A DNA stretch of 64,000 nucleotides from the NCBI GenBank assembly GCA_038501625.1, contig JAZAYU010000038.1, positions 1,674,001 to 1,738,000 on the forward strand. The letters run 5' to 3'. Source of the DNA: Corbicula japonica (Eukaryota; Mollusca; Bivalvia; Venerida; Cyrenidae). Shown here in pieces: positions 10,966-24,000 of this stretch (position 1 is the first letter of the stretch; every line of letters starts with the position of its first letter). The notes under the pieces are model-generated. The model made no database searches. It saw nothing but the letters and a program-made list of their open reading frames with translations, and was not told the origin of the DNA. The translations under genes were made by a program, and so were the position numbers.

Positions 10966-11300
10966 CCTCTCAATGTTTTCTAAGAACCAAGAATAGTTTA
11001 AAACCTCTAAATTGTTTTCTAAGCACCAAGAATAGTTTTGAACCCCTCAATGTTTTCTAAGCACCAAGAATAGTTTAGAACCCCTCAATGTTTTCTAAGC
11101 ACCAAGAACAGTTTAGAACCTCTCAATGTTTTCTAAGCACCAATAATAGTTTTGAACCTCTCAATGTTTTCTAAGCACCAAGAATAGTTTAGAACCTCGC
11201 AATGTTTTCTAAGCACCAAGAATAGTTTAGAACCTCTCAATGTTTTCTAAGCACCAAGAATAGTTAAGAACATCTAAATGTTTTCTAAGCACCAAGAATA
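10966..11300. repeat. Minisatellite, about 39 bp unit, nearly nine copies
   Basis: Unit close to CCTCTCAATGTTTTCTAAG + CACCAAGAATAGTTTAGAA + C. Copies differ by single substitutions. The array runs directly into the satellite at 11301. Confidence 0.95.
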
Positions 11301-12800
11301 TAAGAAAATAAGTTTGAAAATGTCAAAATAAGTTCAAATGTGACAATTGATATGTATTTTATGGATAGTGTTATTTTTATTGTATTTTATAGATGTTTTC
11401 TCTTCTTGTATGTGTGTTATGAAAGAAAATTGTTTAGAGATCTTGTGACACTAACAGTTGAAGACAGCATATGGACAGACAGTTAAGATAGCTGAACAGA
11501 ATAAACAAAATATAAAAAATAAAGAATTATAAGATTAAGATTTCCGAAGCAGTTTTCATGTAAGTGAGAAGAAAAAAATCAAAATTTGCATATACAATGA
11601 ACATGATTTTTATGACTTGTGGAACATCTGAAAATTAGTCTGAATTTGTCAACAAAAGTTTAAAATTTGATTTTCACATGTATGCTATTTATAGTGTGAT
11701 TTGTATTGTATTTTAAATTATTTTTCTTCTTGTAAATTTGTTATGAAAGAAAATATAGACATATTGTGACATTAACAACTGAAGACGGCATACGGCCGAA
11801 CAGATAAAAGATCTGAACTTAGTTAACAGATATGAAAAATAAAGAATTACAAGATTAAGAAGTCCGAAGCAGTTTTCATGTAAGTTCGAAGAAAAGTTCA
11901 AAAAATCATTATATATTTGCATAAAAAAGAAAATGCTTGAAAATAATTTGTTAAACATCTGAAAATAAGTCTGAAAATGTCAACATAAGTTCAAATGTGA
12001 CAATTTATATGTATTTTATTGATAGTGTTATTTTTTATTGTATTTTAAAGATGTTTTCTTTTCTTGTATGTGTGTTATGAAAGAAAAATTGTTTAGACAT
12101 CTTGTGACATTAACAACTGAAGACGGCATATTTCCAAACAGTTAAGAAATCTAAACAGAATTAACAAAATATGAAAAATAAAGAATTATAAGATTAAGAT
12201 TTCCGAAGTAGTTTTCATGTAAAGTTAGAAGAAAAAAATCACAATTTGCATATAAAATGAACATGATTTTAAGGACGTGTGATACATCTGAAAATTAGTC
12301 TGAATTTGTCAACAAAAGTTTGAAATTTGATTTTTCAAATGTATGTTAATTATAGTGTGATTTGTATTTTATTTTATCTCTTTTTCTTCTTGTATATTTG
12401 TTATGAAAGAAAATATAAACATGTTGTGACATTAATAACTGAAGACGCTATATGGCCGAACAGATAAGAGATCTGAACCGAGTTAACAAAATATGAAAAA
12501 TAAAGAATTATACGATTAAGAAGTCCGAAGCAGTTTCCATGTGGAGGAAAAATTTTTAAAAAATCATTATAATATATTTGCATAAAAATAATAATGCTTG
12601 CAAAAGATTTGTTAAACATCTTAAAATAAGTTTGAACATGTCAACAAAAGTTCAAATGTGACTATTTATATATATGTATTTTATTGATAGTGTGATTTGT
12701 ATTGTATTTTATAGATGTTTTGTGTGTTATAAAAAATGTTTAGACTTCTTGTGACATTGATAACTGAAGGCGGCATATGGCCGAACAGTTCTGAAATAAA
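11301..12800. repeat. Satellite of ~330 bp monomers in ~657 bp dimers (higher-order repeat)
   Basis: Two monomer types alternate. Type A begins GAAAATAAGT(T/C)TGAAAATGTC (11307, 11962, 12623) and type B begins TCTGAAAATTAGTCTGAATT (11628, 12288). A-to-A and B-to-B spacing is about 655-660 bp, whereas A and B differ clearly, for example in 'cttgtatgtgtgttatg' versus 'cttgta.atttgttatg'. The array is A-B-A-B plus a partial A. Short minus-strand open frames in both B monomers (11713-11958, 12401-12619) encode related Phe/Tyr-rich peptides and are satellite by-products. Confidence 0.88.
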
Positions 12801-12860
12801 AGAGTTTAAATAATTGTGTTATATTCACTATGATCCCTACAGGTTTGCGAAACAATGTCC

Positions 12861-13011
12861 AAGGTTATAAAGCTGAGATTGGAAACCAGTCTCAAATCTC
12901 AAGCATCTGATTGGCTGAAATGGCGACTGGTTCAAGGTTAGTAAGCTGAGATTGGAAACCAGTCTCAAATCTCAAGCATCTGATGGTTTCCAATCTCAGC
13001 TTTATCACCTT
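12861..13011. repeat. Foldback MITE, AAGGTTATAAAGCTGAG termini (copy 1, rearranged)
   Basis: It starts AAGGTTATAAAGCTGAGATT and ends AATCTCAGCTTTATCACCTT, an inverted terminal repeat. Inside, the arm 'ggaaaccagtctcaaatctcaagcatctgat' occurs twice in direct orientation, so this copy has an internal arm duplication. An almost perfectly palindromic copy is at 44656-44791. Confidence 0.85.
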
Positions 13012-15220
13012 GGGACCAAGTGTGTAAATGTTTACTTTTTTGTAAACATTGATGTAAGCAAGTCGGTGCAGTTAAAATGTCTGCAAGAAAAAGATGTCAT
13101 GTTTTACCTTCACCATGCTGGCTCGCCTTGTTTCTGCAGCTTACACAGATATATGTATATAGGTCAATACAATTTCAAGCGCACATTAAATTATTAATAC
13201 AAACAATGCATCACGTAAAGATATCGAATACACTGCGAGCGTTGATAATTATACTCGATGAAAATTACCTATTGCCATAGTGTATATTTTCATAATATTA
13301 TCAAATGCTAACAAAAATATGCATTGCCTATCACACTTTCTATGACGTGCGTGTTCTATTGATCTTATATTTCCCTGAAGTTTGTGACTTCTTCTAAAGT
13401 CAATTTGATGTCAAAGGGTAACGTGTGTTTCTTCTTTACAAAGGAAATGGTTTGTAACTATTCAGAACGTGGTTATTTATTTTAAATGTCAAGTTTTCGT
13501 TTTCTTTAAAGTTGAATTGTGTGTGCATATAAGCAACCAAGGCTGCGTTTTAAAATAAAAGGTGAATATTTTTTTATCTGAAAAGGATTGGTTTGGTTAA
13601 ACATCAGTATACTAGTATAATACCTAAACGAAATATACTTATGAAGGCGATGTTTATATTTATAATTGCAAACAAACCATTTTAACAAAAAATAGAAAAC
13701 ACGGTGTCTAAATACAGCCAAAAAGTATATAAGAAAGAATTGCACCCATTCATCAACTCGACTATGTCAAATACAATAGCACTCACAATCGGGAAAGGAA
13801 GGTACTTGATGACTGTACAGAAACGAGAGCAAATATGGTTAAATCATCAAAAACACTATTGCAAGAATAAACGATAATGATCGAGATTTTGCACTCGTTT
13901 TCAAGATTTCTATAGATACATGTACCTTTATAAATTTTAACCCCCGCCACCGTCGTGCCAATTAAGAGGAAAACGAAGCTATCAATACTAGATGGGTTTC
14001 ACAAAATGAACTCAGTAGAATATTGTCTTTATATTTTTTCTCTTTTATAATCAAAGTATACCTTTATAAAATTATAAATCGCAAGACAGCGATAACAATA
14101 AATTAACAAAATAAACCGGGGGTTTATCATGTTTATCGTCTAGGATTTGTCTATGGCAATCCGGGACTGCTATTGAGAATTTACATCAGGTTCCATGATG
14201 CACCAACCTTAAACTTGCCCTTTTGGGTTACCATATGATGAAAGAAGCACAAGTTTGCTTAGTAAAGTAGATCTGATCTACAAATAAACTCGACCCGGTT
14301 TAAACGTACACATTTTAAAGCTCAAAAAACATACAAAGGTTATGGCTATGTCGAGCAAAAACGGCTCAATAACTTATCAAAAGGCGATTATCCGTGATAA
14401 AGCACTGATTAGGAATGAATTATTTTATTTTTTATATTACATTATTTTTTTAATCTCATGTTATTTTGTTTCTAACATATACTTGAAACAATGTATGCTA
14501 GTATTGTTTTGTTTTGTCTTTCTCTTTAAATTATTGATTTTCAGTGGTACAGAAATTTATCAACAAGGATGAAAACAAAGTAAAATAAATACATAATCCA
14601 CTTATAAACCAAAAACTTTCATAACCGTATTATGCCATTATCGAATCGTGTAACAGTTGTGAACATGTGAAAGGGAGCTAACCCCAGACTTATAGAGCAA
14701 AGCTTTTTATTGAATTACTCTCCATGCAGAGACAATTGAAGGCACTACTTTACATTTCGTAGCATATTTCTACAATGGGTTTGCTAAGATGCCAAAATGC
14801 CCTAAGATCCAGAACGTTCACTTTGTTTTTACCAAAACGATTAAACATAACATTAATTCTTTTATCTTACGGCAAATAACTTTATATCGCTGGTCTCAAC
14901 ATTAATTTAGACTGGACTGAAAAAGGCACGGAAATTAAAAATATTCGTCGAGCCAAACTGAATATTCCACCTAAAATTAAACTTATGATGAAACATAATT
15001 TTATTAGTTTAATCTAATAGAAGTGACGATAAGTTCTGTGTTAATTTATTAAATTATGTTTATGCCTTTTAGTTTATGGTGTAAATAAGATAATTATGTC
15101 GAACTATATAATATACATGTAAAATTTTATTTATTTTCAGTTCGATTTAAGAATTTTTATTGAGTCCAATATCATTTGTACTTCTGACAAATTATCACAT
15201 TATGTAATAAAACAGGTTAA
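13012..15220. other. Intergenic stretch, only a diverged dispersed repeat A piece
   Basis: No gene is recognised. Around 14180-14245 'tcaggttcca.gatgcaccaacctt' and 'gggttaccatatgatgaa' resemble the minus-oriented repeat A at 50130-50420. Remaining open frames (12952-13280, 13506-13745, 14342-14572) have no domain features. Confidence 0.45.
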
Positions 15221-15225
15221 CGAAC

Positions 15226-15330
15226 TTGGAAAGCCACCGAAAACGACAGATCATAATTTTCGTGGTCAGTAATGGAACATCGCCTAGCACCGGGATAAGA
15301 GAAACTCAATACTTACACAGATATATGTAT
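15226..15330 (-). repeat. Dispersed repeat C (inverted copy)
   Basis: gaaagccaccgaaaacgaca...ggtcagtaatgg...cgcctagcaccggg matches, inverted, the left part of 53205-53325 (ggggctaggcggcgtgggcagtaat...). A similar piece (aaaagctactgaacacgata ... gccgcctagccccg) is at 17490-17570. Confidence 0.55.
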
Positions 15331-15399
15331 CATAAACAACTTCTTTCAAAGATGGTAAATGATGATAGCACTGACGAGCGAAAATCAATATTTACATCA

Positions 15400-16125
15400 A
15401 TAGGTTGGTGCACCATAGAACCTTGCAGGGCAAGTGTAAGGTTGTTACAACATGAAACCTGGCAGGGAACGTGTGAGGACCATCCATATAACCTGGCAAA
15501 GGGAGTGTGAGTTTGGTGCACCAAAGAACTTGGCACGGCAAATGTAAGTTTGACGGACCATAGAACCTGGCAGGGCAAATGTGAGTTATGTGCACCAGGT
15601 GACATGACAGGGCAATTGCGAGTTTGGTGCAATATAAATCATTGAAAGGCAAATGTGAGTTATGTGCACCAGGCGACATGACAGGGCAATTTCGAGTTGG
15701 GTGCAATATAAAACATGGCATGGCAAGTGTGAGTATGATGGACCATTGAACCTGGCAGGGCAAATGTTAGTTTTGTGCACCAGGTGACATGACAGGGCAA
15801 TTGGGAGTTTGGTGCAATATAAATCATGGAAAGGCAAATGTGAGTTATGTGCACCAGGTGACATGACAGGGAAATTTTGAGCTGGTGCAATATAAAACAT
15901 GGCATGGCAAGTGTGAGTATGATGGACCATTGAACCTGGCAGGGCAAATGTGAGTTTTGGGCATCAGGTGACATGACAGGGCAATTGTGAGTTTGGTGCA
16001 ATTTTAAACATGGCAGGGCAAGTGTGAGTTTGATGGGCCATAGAACCTGGCAGGGCAAGTATGAGTCTTGTGCACCGTATAATATTATAGGGCAAGTTTG
16101 AGTTTGTTGCAATATAGAACCAATG
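15400..16125. repeat. Complex minisatellite related to dispersed repeat A
   Basis: The basic unit of about 36-40 bp alternates between 'gaacctggcagggcaagtgtgagtttgatggaccata' types and 'gacatgacagggcaattgcgagtttggtgcaatataa' types. Larger blocks of about 155 bp are repeated, for example 15600-15750 with 15790-15940. The unit corresponds to the part of repeat A at 28040-28080 reading 'gaacctgttggggcaagtgtgaggttggttcaccctagaacctgg'-like sequence. The minus-strand open frames over this region (up to 167 codons) come from the periodicity and are not treated as a gene. Confidence 0.88.
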
Positions 16126-16853
16126 CAGAGAGACAGTAATTTCTGGATGTCGCCTCTTCTCAATCGCTTTGTGTTTTACTATTTTTACTTGTTATAAATA
16201 TTCGACCTTTTCACTACTTGATTTAAAGCTTTCTTGTCGAAATGACAAGTTAAAATGTTCTAACATTTCGACGTGATAAGTGAACTTAAAAGCATCGTGA
16301 AAATTAAAACAAATAAAATAAATGTATTTAAAATAAACGCTCAATGACCAATGCTATGAACGTTATTTTTGACATCCCAGGCAAAATTTTTATATTGAAT
16401 ACCTTTGAAATCAGAAAACCATGTTTATTTAATGAACATGAATATTGTATTATCATATAATATACTGACGCGTTTAAACAACTGTGCAGGGGAAACATAA
16501 TGTAATGGTTAAATGTTAGAAATATGATTTGTTAATCGTTAATGCAAACAATCACGAGGAATTCATGGAAACTCAAGTTTTGACATCTTACACGAAAGCA
16601 ATCGTACAAACTTGTGTTCATGTGTTCTGACTCGCATATATCACAATATTATAGAACAAAAATGGATAGGCATGCTATTCGCAGTTTTTAAAAAGCGTAA
16701 GCATAGATATGTTTGTGTAAAAAATTAGTTACTGGAGTTTTAGTATTTCAAAAATCTGTATGTCTTGATAATGCTTAGAGATGTCCCATTTAATTAGTTA
16801 AGTTTTAATTTATTAAGTTGATATTAAACATGTTTAAATTTTATAATAATTAA

Positions 16854-16887
<34 letters not shown>

Positions 16888-19800
16888 GCGTTTAAAGTTT
16901 TCTAATATAGATCATAAACTGCAAAATTGGTGCATCTGTTTGGAAACCGAAATCTCTTTCATGTGCAGAAATAATATTTAAGAGATGCATTGGGTATTAT
17001 TATTGTTGTCGTTTTCTCAAAAAAAAGATTTCTGTTAACCGTGTTTTTGTTGTTGTTTGTTCTTTTTTGTAACTCATGAGTACTTTCATTTAAATGACAG
17101 GTGTAAATAATCAATGATCAATATAGAAATCTATATATAACCTCTTATGCAAAGCGGCTGGTTGATGTCGTTTCTTTATTTACCCAAAAATGAAAAAAAA
17201 ACACTTAGAGACATAAAAGAAAAAAAAGATCGTTAGATGACTAAAGTCTTAAAGAAACAAACCAGAAACGAATGAAAAAAACCGTCCGGTAGAAAGTCCA
17301 TAAAAACAAAACCGATACATAAAAGATTTTTTGAAATTTAGCAATGTAAAATATCAATTATTAATACAATGAAGTGTTTTTTCTTTCTTATTGCCTCGCG
17401 TTTTGTCATGTTTTTTTTATCGATGATCTTTATCGTGCTGATTTATTATTCTATTTCAAAATATTTACTGTTTTGACGAAAATAGAACTTTAAAAGCTAC
17501 TGAACACGATAGATATGAACTTATTACATGCATATAATTGCCCTATGCCGCCTAGCCCCGAGTTGGGCGCAACTCAATATTTACACCAGTAAATACACAG
17601 TAGATACACCGTTCCATAATCGGATTGCCTTAATTACATTATTTTTCCTACCAACTCTAGACAAATTAATTTAAAGGTGTTACATAATATCTTTATTGGT
17701 AAAGCAAGCACATGTTTAAAAACCGAAGATCAAACTCAATAAAGCGGTAAAGTCGCTAATTCCATTTGTCAATTCACTGTTATTGATAAAAAAATAAAAT
17801 TATGACAATTTCTCTAAGGGCAAAATGCAGTTCAATGATAAATGTAATAATAACTATGTTATTTTACATACGTTAACAAATGATTAAGAAAGGTAACGAA
17901 AAAGGTAGACCTTAAAATCCCTTTAAATTCTCTTTGCCATCAAACTCAAAGAAAACGAAGGAACACTAAACACCAATTTATTATATGCTTTCCCGGCTAA
18001 TGAGTTACTTAAACCAATATCTAAGGTCCTGTTGGCTAAAAAAATGTATACAATATGAGATATGTGTTTAAGTTTGTTTAACATTAAGTTTCCTGGTCGC
18101 GAAAATTGATGACAAAATGTAATAATTTCTCTCTTCTATTATCTGCGAACATCATTTTTTATCGGTTAAGTTTTGTTGTAAATCCAGTGATTAACAACAA
18201 TTGCCAATGAGTTTTTGTAAATGTTTGATATCCGATGCGGTTCCGGCGATATTTTCCTTAGACAAAAAAGGAAAGGGTTCCACGCAAAGACCTATCGTCC
18301 CGGTAAAGGTTCGCCTAACTGCAAAGACCATTAATATCGGCATTATTTTGTTTTAAATCCAGTGATGCAAATAAATCCCAAATAGTTTTCGTAAATGTTT
18401 TAAATCCGACGCGTTTTTGACTTTGTAACTTTAGTTATATAAGAAATGTAAATACGTCTCCAAAACGTAAGTTAGTTATGCAGCAACAAGACCTGTAAAG
18501 AGGACAAAAAGCTCCGAGAAGATTTTTTGCCTTACTTAAATCAATACTGTTATCATTTGGTAACAACAACAGCTTGAGACTTAAATATAATAAGTATATC
18601 AAATAAAATCGGTGTGTATGACGTGAAAGCGTAGTCGCGGGTAAAATGTTTCAGGAAATATGTACAGTTATACACAATTTTTATGAATTTCTACGGGATT
18701 TTGCAAATATCTTATCTCGTAGTACTTGCCCAACAACAACAAAAAAACTGACATTGCAGTAATTACTATTGAGTTTACTTTTCTTATTTCTGGAATGGGA
18801 TCAAGCATGAATATTAGACCACATCAGTACCAAACATTTCGTTAAAAATTCGCGGGAGAACGACTATGCAATTAATTTCACTAGATTAAATAATTATTAA
18901 TAAAGACTCGCGATAATATTGGAATACTAAACTTCACATATCGGCCATACGTGGTATACATCACACGTGTCTGACTACTTCCTGCTTCCCGCAGCTGTGG
19001 ACTGCGCAGCATATATCACAAGTCGTTTGATCACCGGATCCACTAATTTAATCAGTGATTTGGGGACTGGGCCAGTATATCATGTAATATACTAGGCCGA
19101 CAGAAGTCCCAGACAGCTACCGACATAGATCACACGCGTGTCACCGAACCAGTAAAGCAGAACAGGAACAAGTACCCTGCGATTCAATTAACTATCTGAC
19201 TTATTTAGAGCATATTAAAACAATATGCTTTCTTTATATCTCTACGTTGTGCCTGTGTGCGAAGGCTGTTTTCTTATTATGCATATTCTTAATACGCCTA
19301 TTTCACGTAAAAAGTAAAAAGACTGTTCGAGTTCTGTATCGTTGTCATTCAAAACCAGATTTAGGATAGCAACACATTTTGATATTTGTGTATAAATTGC
19401 TTATTTGCTAAGCGCAACATTATTAATATTCTAGTCCATATAGCCATATGCGGATACACAGAAGGGAAAGTGACGGGGTTACCCTATATTATATAGGCAT
19501 ATCCTCGTTTTTAAAAATGTATTCTAAATATTCTATGCAGTTCGCTGTATAATAAGCCAAGACTGACATGATGTATTTACTTAACAAAATGAACATAGTA
19601 TATTATTATTATAACTCAACTCCAAAACAACCGCATTCACCAAGAACCTTCCTCGCAAGGAAAACCGACGGAACAGTTTTAGTTAATTTTCGCATGCTCA
19701 GCATACATAAATGCTAAATGACACTGTAATTTAAATATAATTTGATCGTACCTCTGCATTTAATTGCATGACCAATTTAAAATGTTTGCACCATTATCCG

Positions 19801-20794
19801 CCGAAGTGGCTAAATGGGATATATGGCTTCCGTAGCTGTGATTTACTAATATTGTTTAGTCATAATCGGACTACTTGTGTTTTGGAAAACGTGGAACCGA
19901 ACCAAGATTAGAATCTACATATGTAACATTATACTGGACATGCACAACTCGTGCAAATATAATGAGAATCAGTATTATGCCCCCCGTTAATACTATTAGC
20001 CTTTAAATCGTATGTGCTTGTACAAAGAAACAATTAAAAAGTTCCGAACGCCGATCGACAAAGGCAGCAGCATCGGAGTTAATATAAGTGTTTGCAAATA
20101 TTATGTGGACATGCAAAAAATCATATATTAGCAAAGTTACGGACACATTATAAAATTATTGTCACATTTACTTTGATATACTATAAGCGACAGTTAACCA
20201 TTATAGCGAACTGCGATCCAATGACGTCATTGGTAAACACATGTTGTTCCCCTTAGATTTTGCGTACCGTGAAATAAGCGACCCGAATTCTACTAAATTA
20301 ATTCAACCAATTCTCGTGTAAATTGTATCATTTGATCATAAAACGATTTTCTTTATAATCAGAATAACATATTGAGTAAATTTAGTACAAAATTTACAAA
20401 AGTTAGTATTCAGTTTGTTAGTTTATCTTTAAAAACGAAAAAGTCAAACAGTAAAAATCAGAAGGTAAAACCTTGCGATATTGCATACTTTTCAAACCTT
20501 ATTGGATGGGGAATTAAAACAATCCATTTAAAAATAAATTATTGAAACAAAAATAATGTTGGAGTACTATTATTAGTCCAAAAAATCATGCTCAACTGCC
20601 TTCAAAGATGGTGAACGATAGCAATAAACGATAACATTAAATGACTGATTGAAAATATGATAAACGTAAATTTCTTATTTTTTATCCAATCAGAAAACTG
20701 TCCTTTCGTTGAATAGAAAAGAAAATTTCAGAACTGCAGAGTTGTTTCCGACACAGAAGACCAACGTAGTCCGGGACATGAAATAATTTCAAAG
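16126..20794. other. Intergenic stretch without recognised gene; (AAT)10 at 16854-16884
   Basis: AT-rich sequence. It contains a short AAT microsatellite, a repeat C piece near 17490-17600 and nothing else I can assign. No open frame above 60 codons carries a domain signature. The promoter of the lectin gene at 20795 must lie at the right end; no clear TATA box was identified. Confidence 0.5.
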
Positions 20795-21086
20795 ATGAAA
20801 TATTCAGTTTTATTTGTTTATCATTGCTTTTTGCTTCAAACAGTTGTTTGCATCACGTTTAGGAAATGGACGCTATGGACGGAAAGAAACGTTGTATTTG
20901 GCACACCAATGAGTTCCATGGAATCTGTTCCATTGATGACGTGTTTGCTAATATGCAAGAAAACTGCGGGTTGTGTAGCAACTCACGTGAACGAAGCGAG
21001 TTCTAAGTGCGAGTTTTCGGCGTATTATTCCCCAGACGGAACAGAGCTGGCAACTCCACGAGCCAGGTGGAACGTATATTACATAG
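20795..21086 (+). CDS. Lectin gene exon 1: signal peptide and PAN-like module
   Basis: The first ATG is followed by a hydrophobic leader. The exon leaves at GTATTA (21087) after one base of a Val codon (phase 1). The open frame continues 22 bp into the intron before a stop. Cysteine spacing C-x3-C-x5-C-x11-C fits the central helix-strand part of PAN/apple domains. Confidence 0.8.
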
Positions 21087-24000
21087 GTATTATTTACTTT
21101 GTTGTATAATGAAAATAATTGTAAGTAAAAACAAACCTTGAGAAAACGCTAGTGAGAATTGTTGACTTTTTTTATTTATTTATTCATTTATTTATTTATT
21201 TATTTATTTTAGCATTATTATTACTATACTATTATTTACCAGGTTTTCTTTAGAAAAATCCTGGTTATTAGATTGGGGTATGTCGTTGGACGGGCGGCCG
21301 GGCGGGCGTCAACATTTTGTGAAGTTTTTTGTGAAAGTTGCGTTTTTCTCAGGAACCGTTCAAGGTACAACTTTGAAACTTAACATAGTTGTCTGACATA
21401 TTAATACCAATTTTCAGAACAAGTTTCATAATCCCTGACTGTATTTTGACAAAGTTATGCCCCTTTTTCACTTAGAAATTTTGTTAAGTTTTTTGTGAAA
21501 GTTGGTTTTTTTTCTCAGTAACCGTTTAAGATACAACTTTAAAACTTTAAATAGTTGTCTGACATCTCAATACCAATTATCAGGACAAGTTTCCTAATCC
21601 CTGACTGTATTATGACAAAGTTATGCCCCTTTTTCACTTAGAAATTTTGTTAAGTTGTTTGTGAAAGTTGTGTTTTTCTCAGTAACCGTTTAAGATAAAA
21701 CTTTGAAACTTAACATAGTTGTCTGACATCTCAATACCAATAATCAAGACAATTTTTATAATCCCTAACTTTATTTTTACAAAGTTATGCCCCATTTTTA
21801 CCTTAGAAATTGTGTTAATTTTTTGTGAAAGTTGTCTTTCTCTCAGTTACCATTCAAGGTATAACTTTGAAACTTAACATAATTGTTTGACATCACAGTA
21901 CCAATTATCAGGTCAAGTTTCCTAACCCCTGACTGTGTTTTGCCTGACTTAGATTTTTTGTTAAGTATTTTGTGAATGTTATCTGTTGATGCCAAATTGC
22001 CTGTTGACACTTAGCTTGGTTTTGTGGGTAGCTTATATCAACAGGCAGCTTGGGATTGCTACCCAGGTGTCTGTGATAAAGGTCAAGGTCACTGTTGCTA
22101 AAAATAGAAATTCAGCTTACCCTCAATAACTTGAGTTTGCTTTTATCTATTGATGCCAAACTTAGTATATGAGTAGCTGATATTAAAAGGCAGCTTGGGA
22201 TTGCCACCCAGATATCTGTGATCAAGGTCAAGGTCACAGTTGCAAAAAAATAGAAATTCAGTTTTCCCTCAATAATTTGTTTGCTTTGGTATATTGACGC
22301 CAAACTTAGTGTTGGTGTCTAATATCAAGATGCAGCTTGAGATTGCTACCCAGGCGCCTGTGATAAAGCTCAAGGTCACTTTTGCTAAAAATAGAAATTC
22401 AGTTTCTGCTCAATAGCTTGAGTTTGCTTTGGCCTATTGACACCAAACTTGGTTTGTGAGTAGCTTATATCAAGACACTTCTTAGGATTGCTACCCAGGT
22501 GTCTGTGATAAAGGTCAATGTCACTTTTGCTAAAAATAGAAATTCAGGTTTCTCCTTATTACTTGGGTTAGCTGTGATTTATTGACAACATAGATTATTG
22601 GGTAGCTTATACCAAGACGCAACTTGGGATTGCTACTTAGAAGTCTGTGATCAAGATCAAGGTCACTGTTGCTAAAAATAGAAGTTCAGTTTCGTCATAT
22701 CAGATATTTTCTTTACAAAAGTATAAGTATTCAATGAAAACCTGGTTTTCGGCGCGTTGCGACGTTTTTTTCTTGTTCTTATTGTTATTATTATTATAAT
22801 TATTATTATTGTTGTTGTTGTTGTTGTTGTTGTTGCTTTTTTACGGAAGTGAGTGCAAAATATTTGTAGAAAGTTTAAAAAAATGTCTTAAAACCATTCG
22901 TGACATTGACGAGACATATACAACTCTTATATGAGACGCGCTTTACTAAGCAAAAATCTTGTGTATGTGCATATACTGTGTTTGGCTTGATATCGATATT
23001 TGCATCGCATTCATTGTTTTATTGAACTGTTCCTGTCCTGCTGTCATATATAGCAGAGAACGTCAGCTTTGTAAAATGTGCACCTGTAGATGAGCTTTTA
23101 CCGTAACAATATGAAACACCATTATTCAGTTGCACATTACAAAAACAAAGAAATCAATCATCTTTAAAAAAGGGTGAAATATGCATATCAAGAATCGCCA
23201 TACTCAGAAAAAGAAGAGAGGAGAGGAGAGCATGTTTATAAGAATATCAGTTTCAAGTGGTTGTGTTAAAGGTCTAATCGAAGCTCAAGGAGCACAAGCC
23301 TGGCAGTCATCCACTTATTCCGACTGTGGCGCAAACAATGCTATAGATGGCAAGTTCGACGAATACATCGGCGTCGGTGGTCCCAATGGTGGATGTCAAT
23401 GTGCGCATACAGATTCTGAAAATTCTTCATGGGTCATGGAATTGAAGTCTCCTGTTTATGTTAAAACTGTATTCCCATTCTTTCGTGTAAGCAGCTATTT
23501 AAGTGGTAAGTTCAAAATCTACCTCAATGAAACATGTGTATTTGAAAAATAATCATTCCTTTACATTTAGCTATTCAGTATGTTATTCACATGCGTATAC
23601 CGTAATGTATTACACAAAGGTCTAACTTTTAATTCGAGAAGAATTGATAAGCTAATTAGTTGGTTTTGTAGAGGAGTAAAGCACATTCAGAGTTTCCTAA
23701 AGCTTATACGTCTGAGTGTATGAAAGTAAGTCGAAGAATCACAAATATGGACATTGACTATGCAGATATCAGTGATCTCAAATTCAAATTTTATTAAACG
23801 CGGTTTTTATTGTTTAATACGTTATTTATATTCCACAGGTAATAGTAGATTAGTCACTATCCGCGTTATACTGACAGAAATTTCCTTGGATAACTCCATA
23901 ATTATTATAAAATGATAAATACTATTTTTCCTGTTTGTTTTGTAGTTTGGAGGAACACAGACTTCAGCATATTTGTGCACAATTCGTTTGAAGACGGGAA

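Larger units (their letters stand above)
21238..22746. mobile_element. TIR-ended element carrying two tandem satellites (lectin intron 1)
   Basis: Left end ACCAGGTTTTC (21238-21248) is the inverse of right end GAAAACCTGGT (22736-22746). The left end also forms a local hairpin with 'gaaaaatcctggt' (21253-21265), and the right end is close to a palindrome (GAAAACCTGGTTTTC). A run of gggcgg motifs follows the left end. The interior is filled by two unrelated tandem repeats listed separately. No transposase frame is present, so the element is non-autonomous. Confidence 0.7.

Noticed and set aside
11713..12619. Two related minus-strand frames (81 and 72 codons) that might be a duplicated gene
   Set aside because: They lie at the same place in two satellite B monomers, and differences include indels; no coding constraint is seen.
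15330..16163. Four overlapping minus-strand open frames up to 167 codons with repeated 'CHLVH...LPCQV' peptides
   Set aside because: They consist of the minisatellite; the periodicity keeps frames open. No start context, splice sites or related protein family.
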